Origin: Geminicoccus harenae
Lineage (GTDB): Bacteria > Pseudomonadota > Alphaproteobacteria > Geminicoccales > Geminicoccaceae
NCBI RefSeq assembly: GCF_019800005.1
Contig: NZ_JABGCL010000003.1
Span: 124,001-188,000, forward strand
Reading direction: 5' to 3'
DNA: 64,000 nt
Below the pieces are notes generated by a model. It was not told the origin of the DNA. It made no database searches and saw only the letters and a list, made by a program, of their open reading frames with translations. Position numbers and translations under genes: made by a program. Shown here one piece after another: positions 42,527 to 51,439 of this stretch. Positions within the stretch are counted from its first letter, which is position 1, and every line of letters begins with the position of its first letter.

Positions 42527-43821
42527 TGCTCCCGCAGGAGATCATCCGGACCAAGCGGGAGGGCGGCACGCTCGACCCGGCAGCGATCCGGCTGTTCGTC
42601 GCGGGCCTGTCGGACGGGAGCTGGACGGAGGGCCAGGTGGCGGCCCTGGCCATGGCGATCGTCCTGCGGGGGATGGACTCGGCCGAGACTGCCCAGCTCA
42701 CGCAGGCGATGGCCCAATCGGGCGAGCGACTCTCGTGGGACGGCCTGCCGGGGCCGGTGGTCGACAAGCACTCCACCGGCGGGATCGGCGACAAGGCCAG
42801 CCTGGTCCTGGCTCCGTTGCTGGCCGCCTGCGGCTGCTATGTGCCGATGCTCTCCGGCCGCGGCCTCGGCCATACCGGCGGCACGCTGGACAAGCTCGAT
42901 GCGATCCCGGGCTACCGTACCGCGGCGCCCATCGAGCTGGTGCGCGCGACCGTCCGCTCGGCCGGCTGTGCCATCGTCGGCCAGACCGGCGAGCTGGCGC
43001 CCGCCGACCGGCGCCTCTACGCGATCCGCGACGTCACCGCGACGGTGGAAAGCATCCCGCTCATCACCGCGTCCATCCTGTCCAAGAAGCTGGCGGCCGG
43101 GCCCGGTTGCTTGGTGATGGACGTCAAGCACGGCTCCGGCGCCTTCCTGCCCGGTCTGGATGAGGCCGAGGCACTCGCCCGGTCGATCGTGGAGGTCGCC
43201 CGCCATGCCGGGCTGCCCTGCCGTGCACTGCTCACCGACATGGGCATGTGCCTGGGCCGGACCGCTGGCAATGCCGTGGAAGTCATGGAGGCCATCGAGG
43301 TGCTGGCCGGGCAGATCACTGCCGGACGCTTGGTGGAACTGGTCCTGGCGCTGGCCGAAGAAATCCTGGACTTGGCTGGCATCACGGATGGTGCTGCCAG
43401 GGCGCGGCAGGCACTGACCAGTGGTACGGCCGCAGAGCGCTTCGCCCGGATGGTCCAGGGCCTGGGCGGGCCATCGGGCCTGCTGGAGCGGCCCGACGTC
43501 CATCTCCCTTCTGCCCCGGTAGTTCGTCCGCTCCTGGCCGGGCCCGGGTTCGTCACCCGGATCGACGCCCGGGCGCTGGGCTTGGCAGTCATCGGGCTGG
43601 GCGGCGGGCGCACCCGTCCTGACCAGGCGGTCGATCATGCGGTGGGGCTCACCGATGTCCTGGAGGTGGGCGAGGCGACCGGGCCCGACCGGCCGCTGCT
43701 GATGGTCCATGCCCGCGACGAGGCGGCCGCCGAGGCTGCCATGGCCCGGTTGCGGCCGGCCTTCGAGGTCGGGCCGCAGCCTTGTGCCCCGCCGCCTGTG
43801 GTGACCGGGCGGATCGCCTGA
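42526..43821 (+). CDS. deoA: Thymidine phosphorylase
   Basis: Pyrimidine nucleoside phosphorylase, 431 aa, converting thymidine and deoxyuridine to base plus deoxyribose 1-phosphate. PQEIIRTKREGGTLDPAAIR, VVDKHSTGGIGDKASLVLAP (phosphate-binding signature), MLSGRGLGHTGGTLDKLDAI and LVMDVKHGSGAFLPGLDEAE are diagnostic. The C-terminal pyrimidine phosphorylase domain ends near VGPQPCAPPPVVTGRIA. Last gene of the nucleoside operon; the convergent PhnD-like gene ends 7 bp away. Confidence 0.96.
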   Translation: MLPQEIIRTKREGGTLDPAAIRLFVAGLSDGSWTEGQVAALAMAIVLRGMDSAETAQLTQAMAQSGERLSWDGLPGPVVDKHSTGGIGDKASLVLAPLLAACGCYVPMLSGRGLGHTGGTLDKLDAIPGYRTAAPIELVRATVRSAGCAIVGQTGELAPADRRLYAIRDVTATVESIPLITASILSKKLAAGPGCLVMDVKHGSGAFLPGLDEAEALARSIVEVARHAGLPCRALLTDMGMCLGRTAGNAVEVMEAIEVLAGQITAGRLVELVLALAEEILDLAGITDGAARARQALTSGTAAERFARMVQGLGGPSGLLERPDVHLPSAPVVRPLLAGPGFVTRIDARALGLAVIGLGGGRTRPDQAVDHAVGLTDVLEVGEATGPDRPLLMVHARDEAAAEAAMARLRPAFEVGPQPCAPPPVVTGRIA

Positions 43822-43828
43822 CGCCTCT

Positions 43829-44614
43829 TCAGCCGAGCTCGGTCAGGCCGAGCGCCAGGGCACGTCGGTGCATGCCCGGGATCACCTGATAGGCATCCGG
43901 ATTCAGGACGGCCACGCCGTTGATCAGCAACTCCTGCCGCACCGCCGCCAGCCTTGGGTCGGCACAGGCTGCATGGGTCGCCCGGACCAGGGCTTGCCGG
44001 ACAGCAACCGGGAGGTCCGGCCGGGAGATGTAGGGCAGGGCAGGGGTTGCGGGCGACCAGGCGAGCCGCCGGAGCCCGGCCACAGCTGTGGGCCGGACCC
44101 GGGTCGCCAGGGCGAGCGTCACCGCGTCGACCGCCGCGAGATCCGCCTGGCCTTCCTGGACTGCCGCCATGCTCGCCAGATGGCTGCCGGTCCACACGAC
44201 CGCGCCGAAGAAGGGGCGGGCAGGGCTGGTCTCGGCCGCCATCACCCGCAGGACGTTGCAGCCGGACTGGCTGTCCTCGCTGTTGATCGCGAGCGTGGCA
44301 CCCTCGGTATCGGCGAAGCTGGCCTGTGCCGCGTCCTCCCGCACCAGTATGGCCGAGCGGTAGAACGGTCCGTGGCAGCCTTGTGCCGCATAGCAGGGGG
44401 TGGCGAGGTAGCGCACGCTGCCGGCCAGCGCATGGGTCAGGGGATAGCCGCAGGTCTGCGAGAACAGGAGATCGGGCGAGCGCCAGTGCGCCAGCAGGTC
44501 GGCCGGCCGCTCCAGTTCCGCCTCGAAGCCGCCATGTTGGGCGATCCCCTGCCACCAGGCGGCCGTGGCGTCGGCCAGCTCCGGCAGGTCGTACATGGGC
44601 AGGCCAGCGATCAT
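43829..44614 (-). CDS. PhnD-like phosphate/phosphonate-type substrate-binding protein
   Basis: About 261 aa of the PhnD/SsuA/transferrin binding-protein fold. It begins MIAGLPMYDLPELADATAAW and contains LFSQTCGYPLTHALAGSVRY, LATPCYAAQGCHGPFYRSAI, GATLAINSEDSQSGCNVLRV (the NSxxSxSG-like ligand loop) and GQADLAAVDAVTLALA. There is no signal peptide, unlike a normal periplasmic receptor, so it may act in the cytoplasm. GTG 44631, overlapping the nucleosidase stop, is an alternative start; the frame beyond that is a shadow. Probably cotranscribed with the nucleosidase gene. Confidence 0.8.
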   Translation of the reverse strand: MIAGLPMYDLPELADATAAWWQGIAQHGGFEAELERPADLLAHWRSPDLLFSQTCGYPLTHALAGSVRYLATPCYAAQGCHGPFYRSAILVREDAAQASFADTEGATLAINSEDSQSGCNVLRVMAAETSPARPFFGAVVWTGSHLASMAAVQEGQADLAAVDAVTLALATRVRPTAVAGLRRLAWSPATPALPYISRPDLPVAVRQALVRATHAACADPRLAAVRQELLINGVAVLNPDAYQVIPGMHRRALALGLTELG

Positions 44615-44627
44615 CGGCCGGTGGGCG

Positions 44628-45374
44628 TCACAGGCTGGCCAGGAGGCGCCGCAGGATCCGGGCCGAGCTGGCCGCGACCTCGTCCACGAACCGGGCGAAG
44701 TCGAAGCGCGATTCCTTGCCCGCGAGGTCGGACAGGGCGCGGATGTCCAGGTAGGGCACGCCGAACGCCTGGGCGACCTGGCCGATCGCACCGCCTTCCA
44801 TCTCGATCGCCCGGCCGCCCAGCTCGCGGAACAGCCGCTCGCGGGTCCGCTCGCAGTGGAGATACTGGTCGCCCGACAGGATCGTCCCGTACACGATCCG
44901 AGCCGGCCGGCCGCTGCCCGACGCACTGACGACGCCCAGCTCGAAGCCGTAGAGGGCAGCCTTCACCGTGGCGAGCAGGTCCGGGTCGACCGGATAGCCC
45001 AGCCGGTCGGTCGGGTTGAAGAACGGCACGTGCCCGGCCTGGTAGGTCTGGATCTCGCCATCCTCGATCACGCCCGCATCATGCTGGACGGTGTGATCGG
45101 CGATCACCACGTCGCCGATCTGCAGCTCGGGGTCGAGGCCGCCGGCCACGCCGGTGAACACCACCAGCCGGCAGCGGAACCGGTCGCAGAGCAGGGTCGC
45201 GGTCAGCGCGGCATTGACCTTGCCGATCCCGGCACCCACCAGGATCACCTCGTGCCCGTCCAGCCGGCCATGGTCGAAGCGCAGCCCCGCCACCTCGACG
45301 ACCTCGCGCGCCTCCAGCACGTCGCGCAGATGGGCCAGTTCCTGGGGAATGGCGCAGATCAGTCCGATCGTCAC
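44628..45374 (-). CDS. 5'-methylthioadenosine/S-adenosylhomocysteine nucleosidase
   Basis: Hydrolyses MTA and SAH to adenine and the thioribose/ribosyl homocysteine, clearing by-products of SAM metabolism. [15 protein letters not shown] carries the N-terminal catalytic Glu region, [20 protein letters not shown] and [20 protein letters not shown] are family motifs, [13 protein letters not shown] holds the ribose-binding Glu, and [12 protein letters not shown] the catalytic Asp. The frame opens at a TTG at 45383 with a Shine-Dalgarno too close; GTG 45374 has AGGAG 9 nt upstream. Coupled by overlap to the PhnD-like gene. Confidence 0.9.
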   Translation of the reverse strand: MTIGLICAIPQELAHLRDVLEAREVVEVAGLRFDHGRLDGHEVILVGAGIGKVNAALTATLLCDRFRCRLVVFTGVAGGLDPELQIGDVVIADHTVQHDAGVIEDGEIQTYQAGHVPFFNPTDRLGYPVDPDLLATVKAALYGFELGVVSASGSGRPARIVYGTILSGDQYLHCERTRERLFRELGGRAIEMEGGAIGQVAQAFGVPYLDIRALSDLAGKESRFDFARFVDEVAASSARILRRLLASL

Positions 45375-45438
45375 GGCCGGCAACTCCTGCTAGGGGCGGG
45401 GCTGCGTAGCTCTAGAGCAGTGTCCGGAGGAGGCAAGG

Positions 45439-46293
45439 GTGGCAGCAAGGCACCTGGACGGGATCGACCATCTGATCCTGGGCGTGCGCGACCTGGAGGC
45501 AGCCCGCCATGCCTTCGCGCGCCTAGGGTTCAACCTGACTCCGCGCGGCCGCCATGTCGGCTGGGGGACGGCCAACTACTGCATCATGTTCGAGCGGGAC
45601 TATCTGGAGCTCCTGGGCATCCTGGACCCCGCGCAGTTCACCAACGGCCTGGACCGGCTGCTGGCCCTGCGCGAGGGCCTGCTCGGCATGGTGCTGCGCT
45701 CGACCGAGCCATCGGCCACCGCCGCTGCTTGGCAAGCGGCGGGCCTGCGCCCCGAGGGGCCGAAGGATCTCGGCCGGCTCCTGGAGCATGGCGGGCCAGG
45801 TGGCCAGATGCTGCGCTTCTCGAACGTCTACCCGGCTGCGGAGGCGACCGCAGGCCTGAACTTCTTCGCCTGCCACCATCTGACGCCGGAGCTGCTGCGC
45901 CTGCCGGTCTGGCTGGCCCATCCGAACGGTGCGGTGGGCATCCGCACGGTGACCTGGCTGGTCCCGGACGTGCCGCCCGTGGTGGACGTGCTGGCCCGCG
46001 TCCTGGGACCGGCTTCGGTCACCTGGACGGACGAGGTCGCCGCCGTTCATGTCGGCGACGCCACTCTGCTGCTGGCCCGCGCCGAGGACATCGGCATGCT
46101 CCATCCGCCTTTGGTCCGGCTGGAGCCGCCCGCGGCTCCGGTCGCGGTGGCGATGGGCATCCGTGCCGATCCGGACCGCACGCGCGACTTCCTGGAGCGG
46201 CAGGGTGTGGCTCATGAGGTCGACGCGGCGGGCGGGATCACCGTGGCGCCGGCGGAGGCCTGCGGCGTCCTGGTCGAGTTCGTGGCGGCCTGA
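45439..46293 (+). CDS. VOC-family (glyoxalase-like) protein
   Basis: A 284-aa protein with an N-terminal glyoxalase-like domain: HLDGIDHLILGVRDLEAARH, FARLGFNLTPRGRHVGWGTA, NYCIMFERDYLELLGILDPA. The second half (from ~residue 165) resembles a weaker second VOC unit (VTWLVPDVPPVVDVLARVLG). His and Glu residues at the usual metal positions (H11, E57 region) are present, but the reaction is unknown; VOC members include dioxygenases, lyases and isomerases. GTG start with GGAGGAGGCAAGG just upstream. Confidence 0.85.
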   Translation: MAARHLDGIDHLILGVRDLEAARHAFARLGFNLTPRGRHVGWGTANYCIMFERDYLELLGILDPAQFTNGLDRLLALREGLLGMVLRSTEPSATAAAWQAAGLRPEGPKDLGRLLEHGGPGGQMLRFSNVYPAAEATAGLNFFACHHLTPELLRLPVWLAHPNGAVGIRTVTWLVPDVPPVVDVLARVLGPASVTWTDEVAAVHVGDATLLLARAEDIGMLHPPLVRLEPPAAPVAVAMGIRADPDRTRDFLERQGVAHEVDAAGGITVAPAEACGVLVEFVAA

Positions 46294-46354
46294 ACCTCGT
46301 CTTGGCGGCTAGGGCGTGCTATCTCGCCGTCCATCTGTCGCCAACGAGCCAGCC

Positions 46355-47323
46355 ATGACCTCGTCGAAACCCGAACTCACGATCGTTCTCGCCAGCCCGC
46401 GCGGCTTCTGCGCCGGCGTGGACCGTGCCATCCAGATCGTGAAGCAGGCGCTCGCCGAGAACGGGCCGCCCGTCTATGTCCGCCACGAGATCGTCCACAA
46501 CCGCTACGTGGTCGAGGAACTGGAGGCGATGGGTGCGGTGTTCGTGGAGGAGCTGGACCAGGTGCCGGACGACGGCATCGTGGTGTTCTCCGCCCATGGC
46601 GTGCCGAAATCGGTGCCGAACGAGGCCAGGCGCCGCCGGCTCCTGTTCGCCGATGCCACCTGCCCGCTCGTCAGCAAGGTCCATCGCGAGGTGGAGCGCC
46701 ACCACAAGGCCGGCCTGACCGTGGTCCTGATCGGCCATGCCGGCCATCCCGAGGTGATCGGCACGATGGGCCAGGTGCCCGACGGCTCGGTGTTCCTGGT
46801 CGAGACGGTGGAGGACGTGGCGAAGCTGGAGGTGCCGGACCCCGAGCGCCTGGCCTTCTCCACCCAGACCACGCTCTCGGTGCTGGACACGGCCGGCGTG
46901 GTGGCGGCTTTGAAGGAGCGCTTCCCCCGGATCGAGGGGCCGCGCAACGAGGACATCTGCTACGCCACCACCAACCGCCAGCAGGCGGTGGCGGCGATTG
47001 CCCCTGGCTCCGACCTCACCTTCGTGGTGGGTGCCAAGAACAGCTCGAACTCGATGCGGCTGGTCGAGGTCGCCAAGCGCGAGGGCTGCCCGCGCGCCGA
47101 GCTGATCCGCACCGCGGCTGACATCGACTGGGACAGTCTGGACGGCGTGCGCCGCCTGGCGCTGAGTGCCGGCGCCTCGGCCCCGGAGATCCTGGTCGAC
47201 CAGGTGATCGAGGCGGCCCGCCAGCGCTTCGAGGTGACCGTCGAGGAAGTGAAGCTGGTCGACGAGAACGTCACCTTCCGGGTGCCGCCCTTGCCCAAGC
47301 GCCGTCCTGCCCAGGCCGCCTGA
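46355..47323 (+). CDS. ispH: 4-hydroxy-3-methylbut-2-enyl diphosphate reductase
   Basis: Last enzyme of the MEP isoprenoid pathway, an iron-sulfur protein producing IPP and DMAPP. The three cluster cysteines are in [26 protein letters not shown] and [50 protein letters not shown] and [18 protein letters not shown] motif [17 protein letters not shown] complete the family pattern. The frame opens at 46316 with GTG, but ATG 46355 ([17 protein letters not shown]) fits the family. 322 aa. thrB follows 18 bp later. Confidence 0.96.
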   Translation: MTSSKPELTIVLASPRGFCAGVDRAIQIVKQALAENGPPVYVRHEIVHNRYVVEELEAMGAVFVEELDQVPDDGIVVFSAHGVPKSVPNEARRRRLLFADATCPLVSKVHREVERHHKAGLTVVLIGHAGHPEVIGTMGQVPDGSVFLVETVEDVAKLEVPDPERLAFSTQTTLSVLDTAGVVAALKERFPRIEGPRNEDICYATTNRQQAVAAIAPGSDLTFVVGAKNSSNSMRLVEVAKREGCPRAELIRTAADIDWDSLDGVRRLALSAGASAPEILVDQVIEAARQRFEVTVEEVKLVDENVTFRVPPLPKRRPAQAA

Positions 47324-47341
47324 TCCAGCTTCGGAGCCCGC

Positions 47342-48304
47342 ATGGCGGTCTATACGCCGGTCGATCGAGCCACTCTCGACGCCTTTCTCGCGCACTACGA
47401 CCTGGGCCGACTCCTGGAGTTCCAGGGCATCCAGGCCGGCGTGGAGAACAGCAACTTCTTCGTCGACACGGAGCGGGGGCGCTACGTCCTCACCATCTAC
47501 GAGCGCCGGGTGGATCCGGCCGACCTGCCCTTTTTCCTGGGGCTGATGGAGCACCTGGCCGAGCGCGGCATTCACTGTCCGTTGCCGATCCACGGGCGGG
47601 ATGGCCGGGTCCAGCGCAGCCTGATGGGCAAGCCTGCGGCGGTCGTCACCTTCCTGGAAGGCCGCTGCACCGAGATCATCGATCCCGAGCATTGCCGGGC
47701 ATTGGGTGCAGCGCTGGGCCAGCTCCATCGCGAGGGCCAAGACTTCCCGATCCGCCGGCAGAACGCGCTGTCGGTCGATGGCTGGCGCCGCCTGCTCGAC
47801 CTGTGCGAGCCGGATGCCGGTAAGGTCCTGCCGGGCCTGGCCGAGGAGCTGGAGCGGGATTTCCGGGAAATCGTCGGCGCCTGGCCGACCGGCCTGCCGT
47901 CGGGCGTGATCCATGGCGACCTGTTCCCCGACAACATCTTCTTCCGCGATACCGACGTCACCGGCATCATCGACTTCTATTTCGCCTGCAACGACCTGCT
48001 GGCCTACGACCTGACGGTCTGCACCGTCGCCTGGTGCTTCGACGAGCGCCACGTCTTCCACCCGGAGCGGGCCCGGGCCCTGGTCAGGGGCTATGTCGCA
48101 GAGCGCGCGCTGGAGCCCGCCGAGATCCGGGCCCTGCCGCTGCTCTGCCGCGGCGCCTCGCTGCGCTTCCTCCTGACCCGCCTTTATGACTGGCTGAACC
48201 GGGTCGATGGTGCCCTGGTCCAGCCCAAGGACCCGCTGGAGTACCTGGCGAAGCTGCGCTTCTTCCGTGATGTCACCGACCCGGCGGTGTGCGGTGTCCG
48301 CTGA
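47342..48304 (+). CDS. thrB: Homoserine kinase (APH-like ThrB2 type)
   Basis: Phosphorylates homoserine in threonine biosynthesis; this is the aminoglycoside-phosphotransferase-fold form found in alphaproteobacteria. [73 protein letters not shown] (catalytic HxDxxxxN) and [16 protein letters not shown] are diagnostic. 320 aa is normal. The rnhA GTG lies within its last codons (11-bp overlap). The homoserine dehydrogenase gene is at 62705 in the same window. Confidence 0.95.
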   Translation: MAVYTPVDRATLDAFLAHYDLGRLLEFQGIQAGVENSNFFVDTERGRYVLTIYERRVDPADLPFFLGLMEHLAERGIHCPLPIHGRDGRVQRSLMGKPAAVVTFLEGRCTEIIDPEHCRALGAALGQLHREGQDFPIRRQNALSVDGWRRLLDLCEPDAGKVLPGLAEELERDFREIVGAWPTGLPSGVIHGDLFPDNIFFRDTDVTGIIDFYFACNDLLAYDLTVCTVAWCFDERHVFHPERARALVRGYVAERALEPAEIRALPLLCRGASLRFLLTRLYDWLNRVDGALVQPKDPLEYLAKLRFFRDVTDPAVCGVR

Positions 48305-48767
48305 GCCGGCCGACCCGGTGCCGGTCGTCATCCACACCGACGGCGGCTGCAGCGGCAATCCGGGCCCGGGCGGCTGGGCGGCGGTGCTGAGCTGGAAGGG
48401 CACGGAGCGTGAGCTGTCCGGCGGCGAAGACCTCACCACCAACAACCGCATGGAGCTCATGGCCGCGATCGGTGCCCTGGAAACGCTCAAGCGGCCGATG
48501 AAGGTCGAGCTCTACACGGACAGCGTCTACCTGCGCGACGGCATCACCCGCTGGATCCACGGCTGGAAGCGCAATGGCTGGAAGACCGCGGCCAAGGCTG
48601 CGGTGAAGAACGAGGATCTCTGGCGCCGGCTGGACGAGGCGGTCCGGCGCCACGACGTCACCTGGCACTGGCTGAAGGGCCATGCCGGCCACCCGGAGAA
48701 CGAGCGCTGCGACCAGCTCGCCGGGGCCGAGATCAAGAAGCGCAAGCGGCTGCTGGCCGGGGGCTGA
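48294..48767 (+). CDS. rnhA: Ribonuclease HI
   Basis: Degrades RNA in RNA-DNA hybrids, 157 aa. The catalytic D-E-D-D set is visible: [54 protein letters not shown] and [15 protein letters not shown], with the histidine loop LKGHAGH. The open frame begins at 48207 inside thrB, but GTG 48294 ([18 protein letters not shown]) puts the first Asp near residue 17 as expected. Translationally coupled to thrB, a pairing common in alphaproteobacteria. Confidence 0.95.
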   Translation: MSAEPADPVPVVIHTDGGCSGNPGPGGWAAVLSWKGTERELSGGEDLTTNNRMELMAAIGALETLKRPMKVELYTDSVYLRDGITRWIHGWKRNGWKTAAKAAVKNEDLWRRLDEAVRRHDVTWHWLKGHAGHPENERCDQLAGAEIKKRKRLLAGG

Positions 48768-48805
48768 GCGGGCTCGGCACCCGCCTGCCTCGCTTCGCAT
48801 CAAGT

Positions 48806-48826
48806 CCTGCCTGAGGCGAAGGCAGG
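48806..48826 (+). terminator. Hairpin after rnhA
   Basis: CCTGCCT (48806-48812) pairs with AGGCAGG (48820-48826) around a 7-nt loop, 39 bp after the rnhA stop. There is no T-run, so this is a weak terminator candidate. Confidence 0.4.
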
Positions 48827-48857
48827 CTGCCGGCTGGTCGCGCAGCTGTCCGGTCTT

Positions 48858-48900
48858 GTGCGAAATTGTGCGAATTTCTGCCGCCAGCACCGATTCGCAC
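48858..48900. promoter_or_regulatory. Triple GTGCGAA motif upstream of the amine oxidase gene
   Basis: GTGCGAA occurs at 48858-48864 and 48868-48874 (direct repeats, exactly 10 bp apart) and in inverted form TTCGCAC at 48894-48900. The spacing of one helical turn and the inverted third copy suggest a cooperative regulator site. It lies about 160 bp before the first copper amine oxidase start, next to a less GC-rich patch that could hold its promoter. Confidence 0.55.
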
Positions 48901-49063
48901 GAAACTTCACGTTACTCGAAGATTTGGCTTGCTGGGCTTCAGCGGTTGCCGGATCCTTCCAGCGGTGCGGCCGGAGGCGCGATTCGGCCGCTGGTGCGCG
49001 GGCGCGGACCCGCGTGGCGGATGCAAAAAGCCCATCCGTTGCAAGTGATCCTTGGAGAGAATG

Positions 49064-51055
49064 ATGGCGTTGCGCGTCGAAGAGGCCATTCTGGCCAGCC
49101 CCGTGGTCAAGCCTTCGCACCCGCTGGACCCGTTGAACGCGGACGAGATCAAGCAGGCCGCCGCGATCATCCGCGACCATTTCGACATGGGCGAGGATCT
49201 TCGGGTCGAGACCATCGACATCCAGGAGCCGCCCAAGAATCTGGTGCGCAACTTCGTCGAAGGCAGCGACTTCCCGCGCATCGCCCGGTTCAACGCCTAC
49301 AAGCGCGGCGTGATGGGCGTGTGGGTCGGCCGGATCGACCTGAACAAGGGCGAGGTGGTCCAGAAGGAGTTCCGCGAGAACGCCCGGGCCATGGTCGCGG
49401 TCGAGGAGATCCTCGACATCGAGCGCAAGGTGAAGGACCACCCGGACTTCCGGGCAGCGCTGGCCAAGCGCGGCCTGCTCGACGAGGTCGAGTACATGGC
49501 GGTCGATCCCTGGACGGTCGGCAGCTTCGGCTACGAGAAGGAAACCGGCCGCCGGGTGATGAACTGCTTCATCTGGATGCGCACCTTCCCGCTCGACAAC
49601 TATTACGCGCATCCGGTCGACGGCCTGCACGTCCTGGTGGATCTCGCGACCGCCGAGATCATCGAGGTCACCGACCATTTCGCCGAGAAGGGTGACTACA
49701 TCCCGGTCCCGCGCGAGCCGCGCAACTACGATTCGGCCCTGCTCAAGGACTTCCGCAAGCCGTCCTCGCGCCTGGACGTGGTCCAGCCCGATGGAGCGGG
49801 CTTCGTGGTCGAGGGCAACAAGGTCACCTGGGAGAACTGGGACTTCCGGGTCGGCTTCAACGGCCGCGAGGGCCTGACGCTGCACTGCGTCGCCTATACC
49901 CATAACGACGTGCGCCGGCCGATCATGTATCGCGGCTCGATTGCCGAGATGGTGGTGCCCTATGGCACGCCGGAGCGCTCGCACTACCGCAAGAACGTGT
50001 TCGACAATGGCGAGCTGGGCTTTGGTCGCATGGCCAACTCGCTGGAGCTCGGCTGCGACTGCCTGGGCGTCATCCACTATTTCGACGCCGTGGTGCCGAC
50101 CCTGTTTGGTGAGCCGCGCACCATCAAGAACGCGATCTGCCTCCACGAGGAGGACGCCGGCCTTTCCTGGAAGCACTACGACATGCGCACCGAGCGCACC
50201 GAGGTGCGCCGTGCCCGCAAGCTGGTGATCTCGTCGATCTCGACGATCGGCAATTACGAGTACGCGTCCTACTGGTACCTGCACCAGGACGGCCGCATCG
50301 AGTACGAGATGAAGGCCACCGGCATCATCAACACCGCCGCCTGCTGGCCTGGCCAGCCCGGCAAGTGGGGTACGGAGGTGGCGCCGGGCATCGTCGGTCA
50401 CATCCACCAGCACGTGTTCTGCGCGCGCCTGGACATGGAAGTGGACGGGCCGAACAACACGGTGGTCGAGTGCGACACGGTGGCCGAGCCGATGGGCTCG
50501 GCGGAGAACCCCTACGGCAACGCCTTCTATGTCGTGCAGAAGCCGCTGAAGACCGAGCTCGAGGCGCGCCGCGACTTCGACTTCGCCAAGCAGCGCTACT
50601 GGAAGATCGTCAACCCGGAGAAGAAGAACTGGGTCGGCACGCCGGTGGGCTTCAAGCTGGAAACGCCGTCCGCCATCCAGGCCTTCACCCATCCGGACAG
50701 CCCGTCGGGCAAGCGCGGCCGCTTCATCCAGCACCACCTCTGGGTGACGCCCTATCACCCCGAGGAGCGCTATCCGGCGGGCGAGTTCGTCAACCAGTCC
50801 ACGGGTGACGACAGCGTCGAGACCTGGAGCGACCAGAACCGGCCGATCGAGAACACCGACATCGTGCTCTGGCACAGCTTCGGCCTGCACCACCTGCCGC
50901 GGCCCGAGGACCATCCGGTCCAGCCCTGCGTGGTGTGCGGCTTCAAGCTGATGCCGAACGGCTTCTTCGACCAGAACCCGGTGATCGACCTGCCGCCGGA
51001 GAAGAACATGGCGAGTTGCTCGGCTTCGGCGAAGAAGAGCGACTGCTGCCACTGA
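49064..51055 (+). CDS. Copper amine oxidase 1 (TPQ-dependent primary-amine oxidase)
   Basis: Oxidises a primary amine to aldehyde with release of ammonia and hydrogen peroxide, using copper and a self-made topaquinone. 663 aa. TIGNYEYASYWY contains the TPQ precursor Tyr398; KNVFDNGELGFG holds the catalytic base Asp314; GHIHQHVFCARLDM and WHSFGLHHLPRPEDHP supply the three copper His. MANSLELGCDCLG and NAICLHEEDAG are family blocks. No signal peptide is visible, so it looks cytoplasmic like the Arthrobacter-type enzymes. A Cys-containing tail (SCSASAKKSDCCH) is unusual. ATG 49061 is an alternative start; 49064 aligns with the paralogue. Likely works with the polyamine-type importer downstream. 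Confidence 0.95.
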   Translation: MALRVEEAILASPVVKPSHPLDPLNADEIKQAAAIIRDHFDMGEDLRVETIDIQEPPKNLVRNFVEGSDFPRIARFNAYKRGVMGVWVGRIDLNKGEVVQKEFRENARAMVAVEEILDIERKVKDHPDFRAALAKRGLLDEVEYMAVDPWTVGSFGYEKETGRRVMNCFIWMRTFPLDNYYAHPVDGLHVLVDLATAEIIEVTDHFAEKGDYIPVPREPRNYDSALLKDFRKPSSRLDVVQPDGAGFVVEGNKVTWENWDFRVGFNGREGLTLHCVAYTHNDVRRPIMYRGSIAEMVVPYGTPERSHYRKNVFDNGELGFGRMANSLELGCDCLGVIHYFDAVVPTLFGEPRTIKNAICLHEEDAGLSWKHYDMRTERTEVRRARKLVISSISTIGNYEYASYWYLHQDGRIEYEMKATGIINTAACWPGQPGKWGTEVAPGIVGHIHQHVFCARLDMEVDGPNNTVVECDTVAEPMGSAENPYGNAFYVVQKPLKTELEARRDFDFAKQRYWKIVNPEKKNWVGTPVGFKLETPSAIQAFTHPDSPSGKRGRFIQHHLWVTPYHPEERYPAGEFVNQSTGDDSVETWSDQNRPIENTDIVLWHSFGLHHLPRPEDHPVQPCVVCGFKLMPNGFFDQNPVIDLPPEKNMASCSASAKKSDCCH

Positions 51056-51062
51056 CGCAGCC

Positions 51063-51090
51063 GGAGGCCGCTGCTGCGGCCTCCTCCTTC
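51063..51090 (+). terminator. Terminator hairpin 1 after amine oxidase 1
   Basis: GGAGGCCG (51063-51070) pairs with CGGCCTCC (51077-51084) around CTGCTG, followed by TCCTTC. It begins 8 bp after the stop codon and is the first of two tandem hairpins. Confidence 0.6.
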
Positions 51091-51095
51091 ACGTG

Positions 51096-51138
51096 ACGAA
51101 CCCCGCGTCGAGCGATCGGCGCGGGGTTCGTTGTTTTT
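51096..51138 (+). terminator. Strong intrinsic terminator 2 after amine oxidase 1
   Basis: ACGAACCCCGCG (51096-51107) pairs perfectly over 12 bp with CGCGGGGTTCGT (51120-51131) and is followed by TGTTTTT. This should end the amine oxidase 1 transcript and make the second oxidase gene depend on its own promoter. Confidence 0.9.
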
Positions 51139-51281
51139 CGGCACCGTCATCGTTCGCCCCACGGGAGCGCTCCGCACCGGCGGGGCTGAAGATTACATCG
51201 GCAACACGATCATCCAAGCCTGAAGCAATGTTGAAGCAGCGGCGCGGCCAGTCTGTGGCATCCTCGGATTGCCAGGAGGCC

Positions 51282-51395
51282 ATGATGACCAGCGACGACA
51301 AGCCTGCTGTGGTTGATGCCGAATGCCTCGGCCGAGATCAATTCTTAGGCAGCGCTGCACAATATTTGGACTTGCACTTTGAGCATCGTGCCTGA
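51282..51395 (+). CDS. Possible 37-aa small protein upstream of amine oxidase 2
   Basis: ATG 51282 (or ATG 51285) opens a frame to TGA 51393-51395, preceded by CCAGGAGGCC, an almost perfect Shine-Dalgarno about 5 nt away. The peptide starts MMTSDDKPAVVDAECLGRDQ and ends with YLDLHFEHRA; it is acidic, with no membrane segment. It sits 44 bp before the second amine oxidase gene and after the strong terminator. It could be a leader peptide or a small functional protein; I recognise no family. It is the only frame here with a good ribosome-binding site. Confidence 0.4.
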   Translation: MMTSDDKPAVVDAECLGRDQFLGSAAQYLDLHFEHRA

Positions 51396-51439
51396 TCCTA
51401 CCGGGCTAGTTCGACGGCAACCTGGAGGAAAGGCGACCT

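Noticed and set aside
43829..44926. 365-codon version of the PhnD-like protein
   Set aside because: The first ~100 residues are the out-of-frame shadow of the nucleosidase gene and are Arg/Ser/Pro-rich; the family N-terminus begins at 44614 or 44631.
46319..48490. 723-codon minus-strand open frame over ispH and thrB
   Set aside because: Shadow of two well-identified genes; no recognisable motif and biased composition.
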